Assembly: GCA_003586115.2 (NCBI GenBank)
Contig: QVOM02000073.1
Location: forward strand, 32,170,468 to 32,234,467
Length of the DNA: 64,000 bases
DNA from: Salvator merianae
Lineage: Eukaryota > Chordata > Lepidosauria > Squamata > Teiidae
Reading direction: 5' to 3'
A model generated the notes under the pieces. That model did no database searches, was not told the origin of the DNA, and saw nothing but the letters and a program-made list of their open reading frames with translations. Position numbers and translations under genes: made by a program. Numbering within the stretch: the first letter of the stretch is position 1; the number at the start of each line of letters is the position of its first letter. Below are positions 11,444 to 24,946 of this stretch, one piece after another.

Positions 11444-11542
11444 GCTATATTTGAATATTATGGAATAAAGCATGGATATTCTGGAATATTCATGTTTTAT
11501 TCAGGAATATTCATGCTTTATTCCAGAATATCCAAATATAGC
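11444..11542. repeat. 99-bp palindrome
   Basis: GCTATATTTGAATATTATGG at the left end is mirrored by CCAGAATATCCAAATATAGC at the right. Repeated ATATTC/GAATAT and GGAATAAAGCATG/CATGCTTTATTCC blocks pair across the centre. The predicted hairpin is nearly complete. No sister copy was noticed in the window. Confidence 0.85.
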
Positions 11543-14101
11543 GAAATAAGTAAGCATCATTTGGATACAGTGTAATGATGTAACTAAAGAGTTTGCACTG
11601 TTATAGTAGTAATGTTTACCTTTTCTAAACATTTACTTTTTTTCGGAGGGAATACTTGTTTTGTTTTAAATAATTCTTGTTATCTTGGAACAGCATTATG
11701 TTTGATTAGAACAGAGAAACCTGTAAAATCCTGGAATATTATATCAGAAATTTCTTAATTAATTCCGTAAACTATGCTTTGAATCTTTCTTTTTACATCA
11801 CAGCAACATGATGCTTTAGGTTCCTATAGTCATTCCACACTGGAACAAAACAGCATTGCAAGACATCATTCTGTTGTAGGAAACACAATGCAGGCAAATT
11901 TAAGAAGGGCTATCTATGCTTTGGTGGTTATTTATAAACAATGGTTTTAGATGTTTACACCGAACACGTCTATGTGCTGAACACAAACATGAAGCAAAAG
12001 AAATTTGCACACAGATTTACAATCTCAAAAAGCACAGAAGTAAGGGAAAAGATGCGTCAGGCAGACATGTATCAGTATGACTCAAGAGGTAGGATGAATG
12101 ATTGCAAGGGATTTGCTGAATGCATGTCAGATATATTTGCATTGGATGTAAAATGCGTTCTATGCAATGGCCATCTCTGGATGAAAGTAATTTCTAAGGC
12201 TTTTGTACGAGAGCTGGTAGCCTGGTTTTTGTCTCTTGAGTAGCAGAGACAGCCTGGCTGCCCAGTCTGTGACCCATCACCTCTCTTGCAGTTGGAGTCA
12301 GTAACAGAAGGACGGAGCAGCAACAACAGAGTATAAAAATAACTACAAAAATATGAACTCCTTTTGGGGGGGGGTGTATGTGCATCGTTCTCGAAGCAGC
12401 TTTATGCCTTTTGCTTCTATCTATTGCATAAAGATTACTCTTTATGTTTAATGTCAAGTCTGGCTCAGAAACATAGTTATGACAGATTATTTGCATCTGG
12501 TGCTGACCTATGGTCTGAGCAAAATTCAGTTAACTGTCTCTTTTGAATCCACAGATTGTACCAGGATTTCTTTCACTACTAGCGTGTCTTTTGCCCCGCT
12601 GCCATACTGCTGAAGGCAACCTTTCCCATTATACCTGAAGCTTAGGTGTAAGACATGTGCAAATATTTATTATGAGCACGTTAGTTACATCCCAAGTGAA
12701 AAACTGGTGAGTCTCAACATGACTTGGAAGTTCTGCTTCTGTAATCTAGGTCATATAGGTGAGGCCACCCAAATCCTAGCTTGGTGTCTGGGAGTCATGC
12801 TGGATTGAACTTGGGCTGTTAAGGGGCCTTTGTGGAAATTCAGAAGACTACTTACTTTGTAAGTGGTTGGATTCTTAAGACTATGGCCCTTTCCAGGTGT
12901 TGTCCTAAAACCCCACTGATAATATTCCAGAGTAAAGCTCTTCCAGAATAATCGCTTGTTGCCCAGATGGTGTGAGGTGCACATCCAGGTATTTCAATGG
13001 CACAAAATACCTGGAAGTGCACAATCACTGCCACACACACATGCATGGCTGCCATTTTCAGGCTCCACACATGCGTGGTGGCCATCTTTAAGATGGCAGC
13101 TCCTGGCAGCAGCATCCAGATTGGTAACTTGATATCGCTAAAGCAGGAAAATACAGATTAAAAGGTACTTTCCTGCCATAGTGATACTGTGGGATATAGA
13201 CCTATACTTTGGGGCTATGTTGGAATTGCCATGGACACGTCCAGTAATCCCAGAATACTCCTGCATTTTACATCTTGTCTGAATGCAGCTTATCATTATT
13301 GGCATGAGCCTTGTTCAATCCATTGCTTAGAACAATCTTTTACTAGCTTTACTTGCTGAACTGGTTTGAAACCATTCTTCAACAAGGAATGTGAAAAGGC
13401 ACCAAGTCATTGGTAATCCCAAGATGAACCACTTAATTTATGTGATGCTCTCTTTCAAGTTGATAGGGGAAGTACAAATTTTTGTGATCTCTGCAGAACT
13501 TGGTGGCTACTGAGACTATTGAGTGAAGTTGTGTGCCATACTTTTGTAGCAGCCTTGCTCAAAGTAACCACCGACTTGGTATCAGGCTCAATTCAAGGGT
13601 TTACTCTTGACTTAAATTAACTTCAGTAACTTGTTTGAAGGACTATTTCATTCAATACAAATCTGTCCAGTCCCTGAGGCTAGCAGTTATGGCATCTATA
13701 GAAATTTATCTGGTAATAGAGTTATATACATGTTCATCCTGCCTTACCACACGGGAGATGTCTTTTTCTGCTATACTTCCTGGTTTATGAAATTATCCTT
13801 CTAGTAATGTCACTGTTTGGCATATTGTTTTTATTAAGTATTTTATAATAGCCTTTATTGTGTTGTATACAATACTGGAATTTTCAAGGAAGGGAAGTAT
13901 GTAAATATTACACATAAAAGATAAAATTAATGGGACACATTACTTTGCACACATAGCAATAACCATGTCAAAATTGCTAATCCATTCATAGGTTTTAGGA
14001 GACCCATGAGAATAAGTTTGTGAGACTGAAATCCTAAAGGAGTAACCTTGTCTTCTTTTCAGGACTGAAAAGTAGGCTAGATACAATATAACCTTTTAAA
14101 G

Positions 14102-14103
<2 letters not shown>

Positions 14104-14139
<36 letters not shown>
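14104..14139. repeat. (CT)n microsatellite
   Basis: A pure CT dinucleotide run of about 18 units. Confidence 0.97.
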
Positions 14140-14142
<3 letters not shown>

Positions 14143-15960
14143 ATTAAACAAGTGTATCTACTGCTGTATTTTTAATTATTTGATCGGGTTTTACATTAAT
14201 TTGGCTCCAAAGTGCCATAAGGAGAAACAGAGAACACCTCAGAGAAACCTCAGTGACCACCCAGACAGCTAATTTAATTAGCACTGATTCCAACTTTATC
14301 AGAAATCCTCAATTAAATGCAAGCTTTGTATGTTCAATCAGCTTTAAAACATGGTGATGTAGGAAAATACAAATACAGACATCATTATTATCAAATAAAT
14401 ATTATAGTGCTTTGAATCCTAATTTTCCTCTAGAAAAATGCTTCCAAAGCAGCTTACAGGGTTAGGGTTTGCTGCAGGTAAGATAGGTCATTGTGGTAGC
14501 TTCATGAAGGGAACCTGCAATCCTGTCTTTCACTCTTTGCTAAAGCTAATACAGGTCACTACAGGTACAAAAAACTGAGCATGCACAAACAGAAAACGTG
14601 CCTGCACTAGAGATAGGGTGAAACACATCCTTCCATATGCAAAACAAGGGAAAGGCACTCTGTTAGAAACATGCAGCTTTCTTCTTAAAGCCTGCATCAG
14701 AATGTAGGCCATAGAAAATAAGTTTCTATTTAAGTGAGTATTATTTATACAATTGCCAGAATGCTGAATTTGGTTGAAATTGGCTGTCTGTGCACTGGAA
14801 TACCAAACCTTGATATGGACTGAATTTAGCCCAAAGTGGATAGCTTGTGAATGAAGCAGCTGGACAATTGTTATGGCTGCCAAGGGCTGAGATAGTTGTG
14901 CAAAAAGACTTTTACTTGATACAAGATGTGCTCAGGTGATTAGAATTATGGCTCAGGTGGAAATGTTTAATCCAAACAATAATAAATAGTTTCACCCACG
15001 TACACCTATTTCATGGCAGGTAACCTAATAACGTGCAAAATGTATTTTGTGAATTTGCCAACATTTTATGTAACTGACAATTTGAGGGATATTTTTCCCA
15101 AGCTTATGAAATATTTTCCATATGCAAACACCAAGCACACTAGTATTATATTCAGATATTCTTTTCGTTCTAAATTCTTGCAGTTCACATTCATTAGAGG
15201 CAAGCATCTAATAGCTTTTCAGTATTCATGATGAGCTATCATGTAAATTTGTACCAAGGGACTTCTTAAAAGCAGGCACAGTTGACCCTGAAATCAATTG
15301 TGTCAATGAATCCTTTGGGGCTGCTTAAACACATGACTTATTGACAGAACAGACAAAGGCTCCAAGTGAATGCTACCCATATATACCGTTACTGCATACC
15401 AAGAATGTTTTTAAAGTGTCTAAGTGTCTTACTGAACACTTCTTTAGTACTGTGGCTGGATAAAACACGGGAGATGATGTGGTTTGATTTTCACAGATGC
15501 TGATAAGTGTGCTCTCGTAATAAAGATTTAAGGCATAATGGACTTTACTTCAGGCTCTAAAGGGCCAAAAAGCACTCCCAAAACTGTCTTATCATTTTCC
15601 GCTTATAATAGATATTCTCTGATTGCCATTAAGTAAATCCATTCAAACTAAATGAAATGTAGACGACTTCTTTCAAACAGTCGTGGCTGAATTCCAAGGC
15701 TATGTCAACCTCAGCCTGCTGGCCGTGCAGTTGTCACCTGTAATGTTCTGAGTGCCCTGCCTCTTCCTTCCAGGTAGTTTACATATCATCGAGCTCATGG
15801 CAGAATAAACAGCCAGGCAGAGGACAGAGGGTAGATTGCCAGTGCACAAGATAATAGCAACTGCGTGTGATCTAAAGATGTTTTTTCACAGCCTAAGAGA
15901 AGACCAAAGGACCAGCTCATGTTTCTTGCAAGCCTTTCTTTCCCAAATGTGGGGGAAGTC

Positions 15961-16123
15961 AGGGCAATTGTGCACTGGCCAGTATACCAGACCAGCAAGC
16001 ATATTAGGAGCCTCCTGCACTCTGGTGTGGTCAAAGGGAGGCCAGCAAGCCATAGCACCATGCGTAAGGGAGGCTCCTAGTACACTTGCTGGTCTGGTAT
16101 ACAGGTCAATGCAGAATCACCCT
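15961..16123. mobile_element. TIR element family B, copy 1 (163 bp)
   Basis: AGGGCAATTGTGCACTGGCC at the left and GGTCAATGCAGAATCACCCT at the right are inverted. The inner arms contain TATACCAGACCAGCAAG against CTTGCTGGTCTGGTATA. A sister copy lies at 31065-31231. Confidence 0.8.
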
Positions 16124-17879
16124 TAAAATCTCTGTCTCACAGGATGAGCACATGTTGGATCATGCACAATATGGATAACATATGGAGACTGAGAGATAAA
16201 ATTAATGTCACTTGATGGTGCAGATGAAGCTCAGTTGTAATCACTTGGGTATAATAGTATTCCCACAGTTCTATAGAAAGGTTCACATGAGCAGTTGACC
16301 AGATTCTAGCTTACTAGGATATTTTCAGCAGCTCCATTCACACCAGCTGGGATCATTGCTCAAACATTTTCTTTGTGCAATCTGCAGCCAAAACACAAGT
16401 TCTGCAATCAGGGATAAGCAAGCCAATTGAGGCTTCCAGCAGTAGTTCCGAGTAGGTGTGAATCACTGCTTGCGTAAATTTGCAGTCTGCCTATGACAAA
16501 AGGTGAATGCTGCATGCAGGATGCACAACCTTTAAAAATGAACGCTCCAGAATTTCCCAGTTCAAACACAATAGTAGCTCTTGCTTTATACTAACATCTA
16601 AAGAAACTTATGAGAGGAGGGGCAGAAGGAACTACTGAGGACTCTGCATTCTCATCAGACATTCCTGGCTTCAAATTTATGAAGCCTTGATAAGTCATCC
16701 AAACCAGAACATTGTTTAGTTCTGACATGCCTGGAAAATGGTCAATTGCTCATTTATGGAAAGCCACTATCTGTTTAATTGCAGGAGCAAGCCAGGCCAG
16801 CACTTTTTCCCATGACATTTGGCAAATTTAGCATAATACAGAAATAAAATCATTTTGGCCAATATTCTTATATGTATGGAGAGATTCCTGTCTGTGTATG
16901 GAGGGAGATGTAATTGTAGAAACTCATATGTGTAGCAAAAGAGCAGTTAAATATAATACAATGAGTAGTGATGCTCTTGGCGATATTCTTTTTGGGCAAT
17001 ATAGATGTGGGTATCGTGTGACTTGTTGCAATTGTCTCCAATGTAAATTACTATATTTGTAAACTCGATTGATAATCGGAAGCATATTCTGAGAAAATTA
17101 TTTACTTGCAATGCCAATGTCATACACATAATATAATATCTTTGTAAATTGTTATATGTTATGTACAACCTCCAGAGAGATTAAGACCAGGATTATTGTG
17201 CATAGAAAAGCATTAAGTTAGAGAACGACCCAGGCTTCACTAGAGAAGTATGTTATGGATTTGGAACATAAGACTAAAGATCCGAGGTACTGGGTTCTGA
17301 AAAAAATAGTAAGTACTGAGGGGAACACGAAAAGAACATTACAAAAGAAAGAATTATGTTGGATATAGAAATTGAAAACTATGTCCCCCGGGGATCTGAA
17401 TGAGGAAGTGAACTGGTTGAATACATAATCCAATCTATAATTCCTGTTGGCATGTAACAGTTTCCTTTGCTAAATTATGCAGGATCTAGCCCTGCCTTGT
17501 AGATACCGTAAGGAAACAACTGCATATGTAGAAGGACTATTATTTCTCTGCCTGTACCTTTGAATGCAATTGGTAGCAGCTATTTTGACATACCTTCTGA
17601 GTGCGTATAGTATAATCTTTTATTTGCAAGTTTTGTAGCTGTTCCAAATACTTCTTAGTGTGGATTTAATTCTGAACTTTTTCTCTATTGTGCTGGATAG
17701 TGTGTGATTTTTTTTAAAACTAATATTAAGGAAGTTAGAATTGTGGGGGGTGAAACACGTTTGTTCCTTATGTTTTATGATTTTTGATATACGAATATAT
17801 ACAATTTGCTTGTTTAATTTATATTTTGTTTCAGGCTGTCTTAAAATTAATTTCTGCCAATTCCTTTTCTGGGTTTATA

Positions 17880-18397
17880 GGCCTTTCTGTACAGAAAGGT
17901 CTGTGATTGGAATCAGTGGGTCTGGAATAGACAGAGCCACTAATTCTGACCACAGACAGGTGTGGGTGGAATCAACGCCATCTGCATGCCTCATTGCCAT
18001 GGCCTCAAAGCACATGTACGCTTCAAGGCTGGACACCAAGATCTCCAAGAGCTAGGAACAAAAGTTTCTAGCCTCGGAACCTCTGGGCGATGCATTTTTG
18101 GGTGTGCTTTGGTGTACCACTGAAAATGCTCCCCTGTACTCCTGAACATGGAGGTGTGCCCCTGCGCTACCCACCTTGTTTGGGATCGGGGCCCACGGGT
18201 CTGCCTGGTAGTCACGTTTAAATATGACTACTGATAATCAGGCCTCCCTGATTGTGATGATGCTTTGTCTAAAGCAGATGGAACAGACTGGTGGGGGATC
18301 ATGGCTTCATACATCCACAATGACATGTGGATGTAGGGACCCAAATCCTTATTATGTGGACCCTTAATCCAGATTAAGCACCCATGCAGAAAGGGCC
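17880..18397. mobile_element. Short TIR element (518 bp), GGCCTTTCTG ends
   Basis: It begins GGCCTTTCTGTAC and ends GCAGAAAGGGCC, the same terminal consensus as family A with a different, GC-richer interior (to about 18220). An internal foldback has ACATCCACA against TGTGGATGT near 18310-18335. It is non-coding. Confidence 0.6.
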
Positions 18398-18607
18398 TAA
18401 GATATGACTGGCACAATTCAAACACACGGCATTTCAGTGTTACAACTGGATGAGCAGCAATATTATGCATCTTGGAAATTAAGGACCTGACAAATTAAAG
18501 TTAAAATTTATTTTAAGACTGTATTCGTCCATTTTTCTCAGCATTGTGAGCTCATTTTTGACTTTTCTAGTTTTATATAGCTATATCTATATACAGACAT
18601 AGACTGA

Positions 18608-19499
18608 GGGTGTGTTCACACTAGCGATTTTTAAAACTGCCTGAATAAAATGAGTGAATGATTCCCAGACGCACAGAAAAAAAGCCTTCCAAACACAATT
18701 ACCTGTTCATTCAATTCATAACTCACCTGTAGTGCAACTTTTTCACTTCAACAGACAACCAGCATGACTGCAAAGGGTGCTGCTCACTGATTGCCACTGG
18801 GTATGAAATCACTGCTTCTTTGCTGAAGCAGTTTCAAACTCTTTAACTGCCAGGGTTTTTTGTTTGCAAACAAAATTGTTCTGAAACTCATGTCTCTCTC
18901 TCTCTCCCCACTTCTCGTTATTATAAGAAGTCAAGAATGCTTTTCTAATCTAAAGAAGGCAGAATAGGAGTTATTTCTGCAGTTTCATCTTCCTTCAATC
19001 TGTTTAATTAAGTTCAAAAGATCCTGATGCTGGCAACAGCTTGCTGGTGCCTCTCTTTGACTGTGTGATCGCCCCATGCCTTCTAGGCTGTGAAATGAAA
19101 TCATACTGAAACATAAGTCTCTCTCTCCCCATTCCTTATTATTATAAGACGTCTAGTGTGCTTTTTAGGTACATTTCTAAAAGAAGGCAAGATAGGAGGT
19201 TTTTTTTAGGTCAGCTTTCTTTGATCTGTTTAATTGAGTTCAAAAGATCCTGCCATGCTGGCAAGAGCTCCCTGGTGCCCCTCCCTCCCTGTCTGGTTGT
19301 CTGAAGGGTTCCTTAAAGGCTGTGATTGGTAGGGGTGCTCCCCACTCAGCTCTAATATGCACCCAGAGCTCTTTTCTCCTGGCTGTTGAAGGGGTGAATA
19401 TTTAAAGGCTTGGAGGTGGAGTAAGGCGAATTTTCTGTTTGGACTCCCAGGGTCAAATCCACTCAGAAGGCAACTGAAATAGCTAGTCTGAACACACCC
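18608..19499. mobile_element. TIR element (892 bp) with internal duplication
   Basis: The ends GGGTGTGTTCACACTAGC and GCTAGTCTGAACACACCC are inverted repeats. The interior holds two diverged direct copies of about 215 bp, about 18885-19090 and 19100-19325. Both run from a GAAAC...GTCTCTCTCTC start through TTATTATAAGA to CAAAAGATCCTG and CTGGTGCC. No clean target-site duplication was seen. Confidence 0.65.
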
Positions 19500-19719
19500 A
19501 TAGATGTAGATGTAGATATAGATACATACATTTAGGTTTTTTTGTGGTTGTAGAGTTCTATACATGTATATATGGATGTATATGGCCTTTCTTTTTTTGA
19601 GTTTTTGTTGACTCATTCACAGAAGAATTGTAGGTAAAAGTAGCAGGCCAGAAAGCAAGTCTAATATTAGTGACATGCTGTTACCCTCCTAACTCCCAGA
19701 AAGGAGGCACCCAGAAAGG

Positions 19720-20465
19720 AAAGGGTAGTTCTAATGGGAGACTTCAACTACCTTCACATACATGGGGGGGACGGGACTCTTGTTGAACTCATGAAAGACA
19801 GATAAAATTCCTACACATGCTAAAGAGCAGGAAACCAACCAGGTGAAAATGGATCCTGAACTTGATCCTAAGTAATGCTCAGGTTCTGGTACAAGATGTT
19901 ACTGTGGCTGATCCAATGGGAAACAATGATCACAATGTGGTAGCCTTCAACTTAAATACAGACAGTAACTTGTTGATAAACTCTAACACAGAGACCTTAC
20001 GCTTTCTTAAAGGGATTCTCCCCAGAATGAGGAAACTACAGTACTAAAGAATGATCAAGGGGCTGGAACCCCTCCCTTATGAAATCAGGCTGCTATGTTT
20101 AGCCCTGTTCAGCCTTGAAAAATGGTGTTTAAGAGGCGACCTGATTGAAGGATATAAAACCATGAATGGTACGAAAAAGGTGGGCAGAGAAAAAATATTT
20201 TCTCTGTTGCATAACTCTAGAACTAGGGGCACTCTAAGAAGCTGATAAACAGGAGAGTTAGAACCAACAAAGGGAAGTATTTTTTCACTCAGAGGGTCAT
20301 CTGTCTATAAAATTCACTATATTGGTGGTGACAGCAACCATCCTGGATAGCTTTAAGAAAGAATTAGAAAAATTCATGGAGGGCAGGTGTATCAATGGCT
20401 TTTACAATTGATGCTCAGGTACTGTCTCCAGGTTGGAGAAACAGGAGAATCAATATACTTTTTGT
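19720..20465 (+). pseudogene. CR1-like LINE, internally deleted
   Basis: At 19735-19960 the plus strand reads MGDFNYLHIHGG-like endonuclease sequence and then NDHNVVAFNL, the counterpart of the catalytic SDH region. From 20050 the sequence jumps to the 3' part of a CR1-type element (ggctggaacccctcccttatgaa..., LFSLEKWCLRGDL, NSRTRG) and runs to about 20465. The reverse transcriptase is missing, so this is an internally deleted or composite dead copy. Confidence 0.75.
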
Positions 20466-20582
20466 GTGAGTGGGATTTTCATTTTGCTTATTGAATCTAC
20501 GGCTGCCTGTGGACTTGCCGGTATCATGGCAAACAGAAGCACCTAAATCCCAGCTCTCTGCACACTACTACAGGCCAGCAGA

Positions 20583-20973
20583 GGCCCTGTATACCCTAGT
20601 TCACTTCATCTGCACTGACAAAGCAATGAACCAGGATACAGTGCCAAAATGGTAATGTATCTTAGTTAATGTCTATAAACAGACTATGTAGCTAATCCTG
20701 AACCACAAAGGGCATGCAGATAGGACACCCCATAGTCCAGTAAAGCATGGGGATCTTTTTTTGGCAGTGCACCAGGAGATGCCTCTGGAAGTGGCACCTG
20801 CAATGGGTGCGCTGTCACAATAGCCCTGGACAGAATCCTCAAAGGATGAGAACTTTCATTCCTGTTCTTCAAAGTCTGGGCCAGGAAGGGCTGTCCAAAT
20901 GCAGACAGTCTGTGGTGTGGGCTACCATTAGTTTGGTCCAGCATTACAGACAATGTAATGCAAAAACGGCCCC
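20583..20973. mobile_element. Short TIR-like element, relative of the 4815 element
   Basis: It shares GTCCAAATGCAGACAGTC and a GGAAGTGGCACCTGCAATGGGTGC-type interior with 4815-5301. It also carries a hairpin at 20635-20661 centred on GCCAAAATGG. The right end is GCAAAAACGGCCCC; the left end is uncertain. Confidence 0.5.
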
Positions 20974-21052
20974 ATATACTAACTAAGAATAACAACAACA
21001 ATAATAATTGTTATTTTATACAGAAGAATTCAGTCATAAACTCAACAATTCA

Positions 21053-21080
21053 AGTTGTTGTTGTTGTTGTTGTTGTTGTT
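21053..21080. repeat. (GTT)n microsatellite
   Basis: A run of GTT triplets, about nine units. Confidence 0.95.
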
Positions 21081-23537
21081 ATTACAGCCGTGTCTCCATT
21101 TTCATAGCAGAAGTAGGTGCTTTCACTATTCTAGCTTCAGTGTGGCTCAAACAGGAGTAGGTTAAGGTAATTCCTCAATTTTGTTTTCACCAGGTAAACT
21201 TCCTTAAAAGAAGCATGAATGACTGTCCATGATAAGTACAACACGCTTTGAGCCATCCATAGCTATTTTGTTTTGCTGCAGAGCCTTATTAGTGCATAGG
21301 TAGTGGTTTGAGTGCTGTTCCACATACATTGCGCTTTAGGCACTTCTGACAGGTCCCTAGAGTGTCTCCTCTCTGATGCCTCCACGGGGGGTGGGGGGAG
21401 ATTGGCCACCCTAAGGGTTTGTCAAAGGCATCTGGACTGTACAATAAAGATACAAAAGCAAGTCAGGCCAGCACTTTTTTCCCTTGACTCTTGGCAAGCT
21501 TGACATAACACAGAAGCAAGATAGGTAAGAACTCTACTTCTGCTTTTCAGTTATACATGTGTGTAAATATACCTTCAATTATTAAACCAATTATTTCACC
21601 TTTCACTCTATATAATAAATATTATGCAATTTTTATACAATATTTTAGGGAACTTCTTAGTTGACGTGGATTTATTCTGTTCAATCTCCTAATTTCTTCC
21701 TAAAAGATTAACAACAAATTAGTGCTTTTCATATTATTAGAAGGCAATTATTTCAGGATTTTGCCCATTTTATTTATATAGGACATGTTAAAAAAATCTG
21801 ATTATGTTTCAGTATTGCACTAGAGTAAAAGCTTTTTCAATGCTACCCTGTAAAGTAACAATTAAAAAGTATATTATAGGTCATAGAAATATTTGTTAGG
21901 TATTATATTCATTTTGTATATAGTGCCAGATAAAAATCTAAATTGCTCAAATTTTAGTTCTCTAGTCACCTAGAGCCTGGATTCTAACTGCTAAAGATAA
22001 TTTGCAATTTTACTTTTGACAAATTTCTATAATTTATATCATAAAGTGTTTAGAAACATGACTAGTAGGTAGTCAAGGTAACATTAGTAGGTCCTATCAG
22101 GGCTGCTGCATGTGGAATTTCTGATTAAGGGGGACTGGTTTTTCCAAATGTTCTCAGTCAACCATATCTCATTCCAGAATTACACTGTTACAAAACCTAC
22201 CATTAGGTTGCAAAGATAAAAGGTTTTATGAACATAGAGGAGTTCAATACATTATTAGTAACTTTCAAAATCCATGAAACGGTTTATTGGTTCTATTTCA
22301 CAAAACTGAATTAATTTTGTATTTCCTAATGAGGTGGTATAAAAATCCAACCATTTTGATTCGCGACTTTTAAAGGAAATGATGCTTTAGTTTCCTAAAA
22401 TATGATAGCATTCAACATCATATTATAACGCACAAAATATTCTCTCTGGAATGGAATAAAAAGTCATATAGTCATGAAAAGGTAAAAAAGCCCCAGGTAA
22501 TTTTTTTTTTTTAAAAATGAGTGCTTTCTGTTGGAGGCTTCTGTAATAAATCTGAAAAAGGCAGTTTTATGATGAACTGTAAGGCACTGATGCTAGTATA
22601 CAGACATGTACTGCACCTGCAACTCTTAAATTCTTACATTTCTGCAAGAGTAGAATACGAACAATTTATTATTTTGTACAACATAAAATGGTAAATGAGA
22701 ATGTGCTTGTTTCATGTTATACTGAGAGCCATGTTGCATTGTTCAGTTGTCTCCAATCCTGAAACTGATTATGCAAAAAATAGAACAGATTTTGTTCAAT
22801 CTCCAGCGAAATAAAAGAAGTCTCACTATAAATCTTATTTTAATTAACTACATCATTTAAAGATCTGTGAGCTTCTCTGGGGTATGTTTTCTACTGCAGA
22901 TTTCTAGACACCAATTTAAAATGTTACCATCTAAGCCTTGTAACTTTACAAAGTGTTCACAATTCTTCCATTATTTTTGTGATGCTAGATCTAGTAAACA
23001 TCAGACAACGCATTAGGTAGACTAGAATGGTTAAAAAACATTCAAGCCAGTATTAGAACTGAAATATTGCATAACCTGGAAAATACAGCAAGCACTATAT
23101 ATTTAATTATTGGTAGACACAGGGAAAGAGAAAAAGAACTACAAGTAACTAATTTATATAGTTTCCTCTAAATTTAACTTTGGGAAATAGATATAGACCA
23201 TTCAGTATCAACTTCCTTTGTATACATCTTGGATGGGAATGTAACCTTGCAGGGTCAACATCATCAGAAAAGAATCTATTTGTTATGCTTCTCAATATAA
23301 CTTTAAATATATCCATCAGACTTCCATGAGGCATTGTGCAACAAATTAAAATCTAAAATCTACCTGCAAGTTATATCTGCTGTGGAACAAGCATGTCCCT
23401 TATTATTTGAAGTCTGGTAATTACTCTTTTCAGCATGAGAAGGTGAGTGGGAAATTAATGTCAGAGAGAGAAATAAGCAGCGCTTCTGCAGTAAATATAT
23501 ATGCTAAATAATTGGCTATCAAAACAATATACAAGCC

Positions 23538-23888
23538 AGGTTGAAACTTTCCTGCTATATGACATTGACATATAAAGCCCTAAATAGTTCCAGCCCTGAA
23601 TACCTGAAGGAGTGTATTGAGAGCTTTTTTGTAGTTCCACTACTGTCAGAATTGCAAAGTGTTGTAGCACATGAAAGAGTATTTTCTGCGGTGGCCTCTG
23701 GTCTTTGGAACAGTCTCACAGCAGAGGTTTGCCAGGCACAAACACTACATGCTTTTGGTGCCTGGTTAAAATATATCTCTTTATCCAAGCCTTTGACGGC
23801 TTCCCTGTGATCTGGCCAGTGATCTGTTGTACCTCACCCCGGGGCCCTCAAGTGAAGAGTGGGATATAAATACTAAAAATAAATAAAG
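23538..23888 (+). pseudogene. L2-like LINE 3' end
   Basis: It reads TYKALNSSSPEYLKECI, then ERVFSAVASGLWNSLTAEV, then a 3' UTR with gaagagtgggatataaatac and an (AAAT)n tail. This is the same 3' layout as the copies ending at 44163 and 62404: a fragment of the ORF2 C-terminus followed by a short tail. Confidence 0.7.
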
Positions 23889-24766
23889 GCAAGACAGAAA
23901 TTATTCTGTTAACTAAATACTATTTATTATGACCACTGTTAACATCAAACTCTCTAGAAATCCTTCACTCCCCTCCACCCTGAGCAGGTGTCTGTGCTGT
24001 ATGTTGCAAGGACAGCTGCCTTGAATGGCAGAGCTTAACTGCAGCCACAAACAAGGAACCTGGTGCTTCAAACTCTCAATAAGTCAACAGAGGAGGAGGA
24101 GGATCAGGCATGACAGATATGCTATTTGGTATGCTTTTGCTTCCTTCCACTTCATAGTTCATCTATTTTGAACATTGGTAATTGGTCTCTCTGCTGGTCT
24201 CATGCCAAAGAGAAGTAGTACAGATTAAGCAGGAGCAATGATCAGCGGTATTGGCTGGAGGCAAGAGGATCCAATCAATAATAAGATGTGGAGACAGGAT
24301 TGAAATGAAAACTACCTGAGCAAACACCTTATATCTCTGCCTCTCATTTGCTGAAGTTGTTGATTACCAATTGTCATCACAGTTAGTGAAGACTGGGACA
24401 AGAACTGAAGGAAACTGTGATCTTGGAGAGGTACCTTATCAGAATACCCTCCCCCCAAAAAAACCCCCAATGACTAGGTTGTGTGACAAGATCAGAGCAG
24501 CATTACCTGGGCCTCCTTCTGAGAGCTGTCATAAGCTGTGCAAGAAGGAGAACTGCCTAGTATATGAAGATAGGATATGCTGGTTTATGACTGTAATAAA
24601 ATAATTTGATTTGATAGGATACACCTTTTATTGATGTCTCAGGAGGCTGAGTCTTTAGAGCACTCCTCCCCAAAGATCCAGAATAGCTAATTTTTTAATG
24701 TCACAAAATCAGTGTGGGCTGTCTGGAAAGAGACTTGGTACTAGCTATCTAGTTCCAAGTTACTAT

Positions 24767-24946
24767 GGGCCTTTCTGCACTTGGACTTATTCCAGATTAT
24801 ATCTCAGAATAGAGACCTGCCATCTGCATGCTAGTGCAGACTATGGTAGGCCCTGGGCAAGACCTTTTATAGTTTGCAATAGCATGTGGATGGCAGGTCC
24901 CTATTTCGGGATATAATCTGCAATAAGGCTAAGTGCAGAAAGGGCC
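24767..24946. mobile_element. TIR element family A, copy 3 (180 bp)
   Basis: The ends are GGGCCTTTCTGCACTTGG and AAGTGCAGAAAGGGCC. The flanking triplet TAT occurs on both sides (24764-24766, 24947-24949). It is very similar to the copy at 6036 over its whole length. Confidence 0.88.

Noticed and set aside
11941..12243. A 100-codon plus-strand ORF
   Set aside because: No homology recognised, no codon bias visible, antisense to the SLIT3 intron; below what chance gives in 64 kb.
14530..14883. A 117-codon minus-strand ORF in the large intron
   Set aside because: No splice-linked partner, domain or SLIT3 similarity; considered as an alternative exon and dropped.
19230..19616. A 128-codon minus-strand ORF with YIYIYIY runs
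   Set aside because: It is produced by TATA-rich simple sequence and the end of a TIR element.
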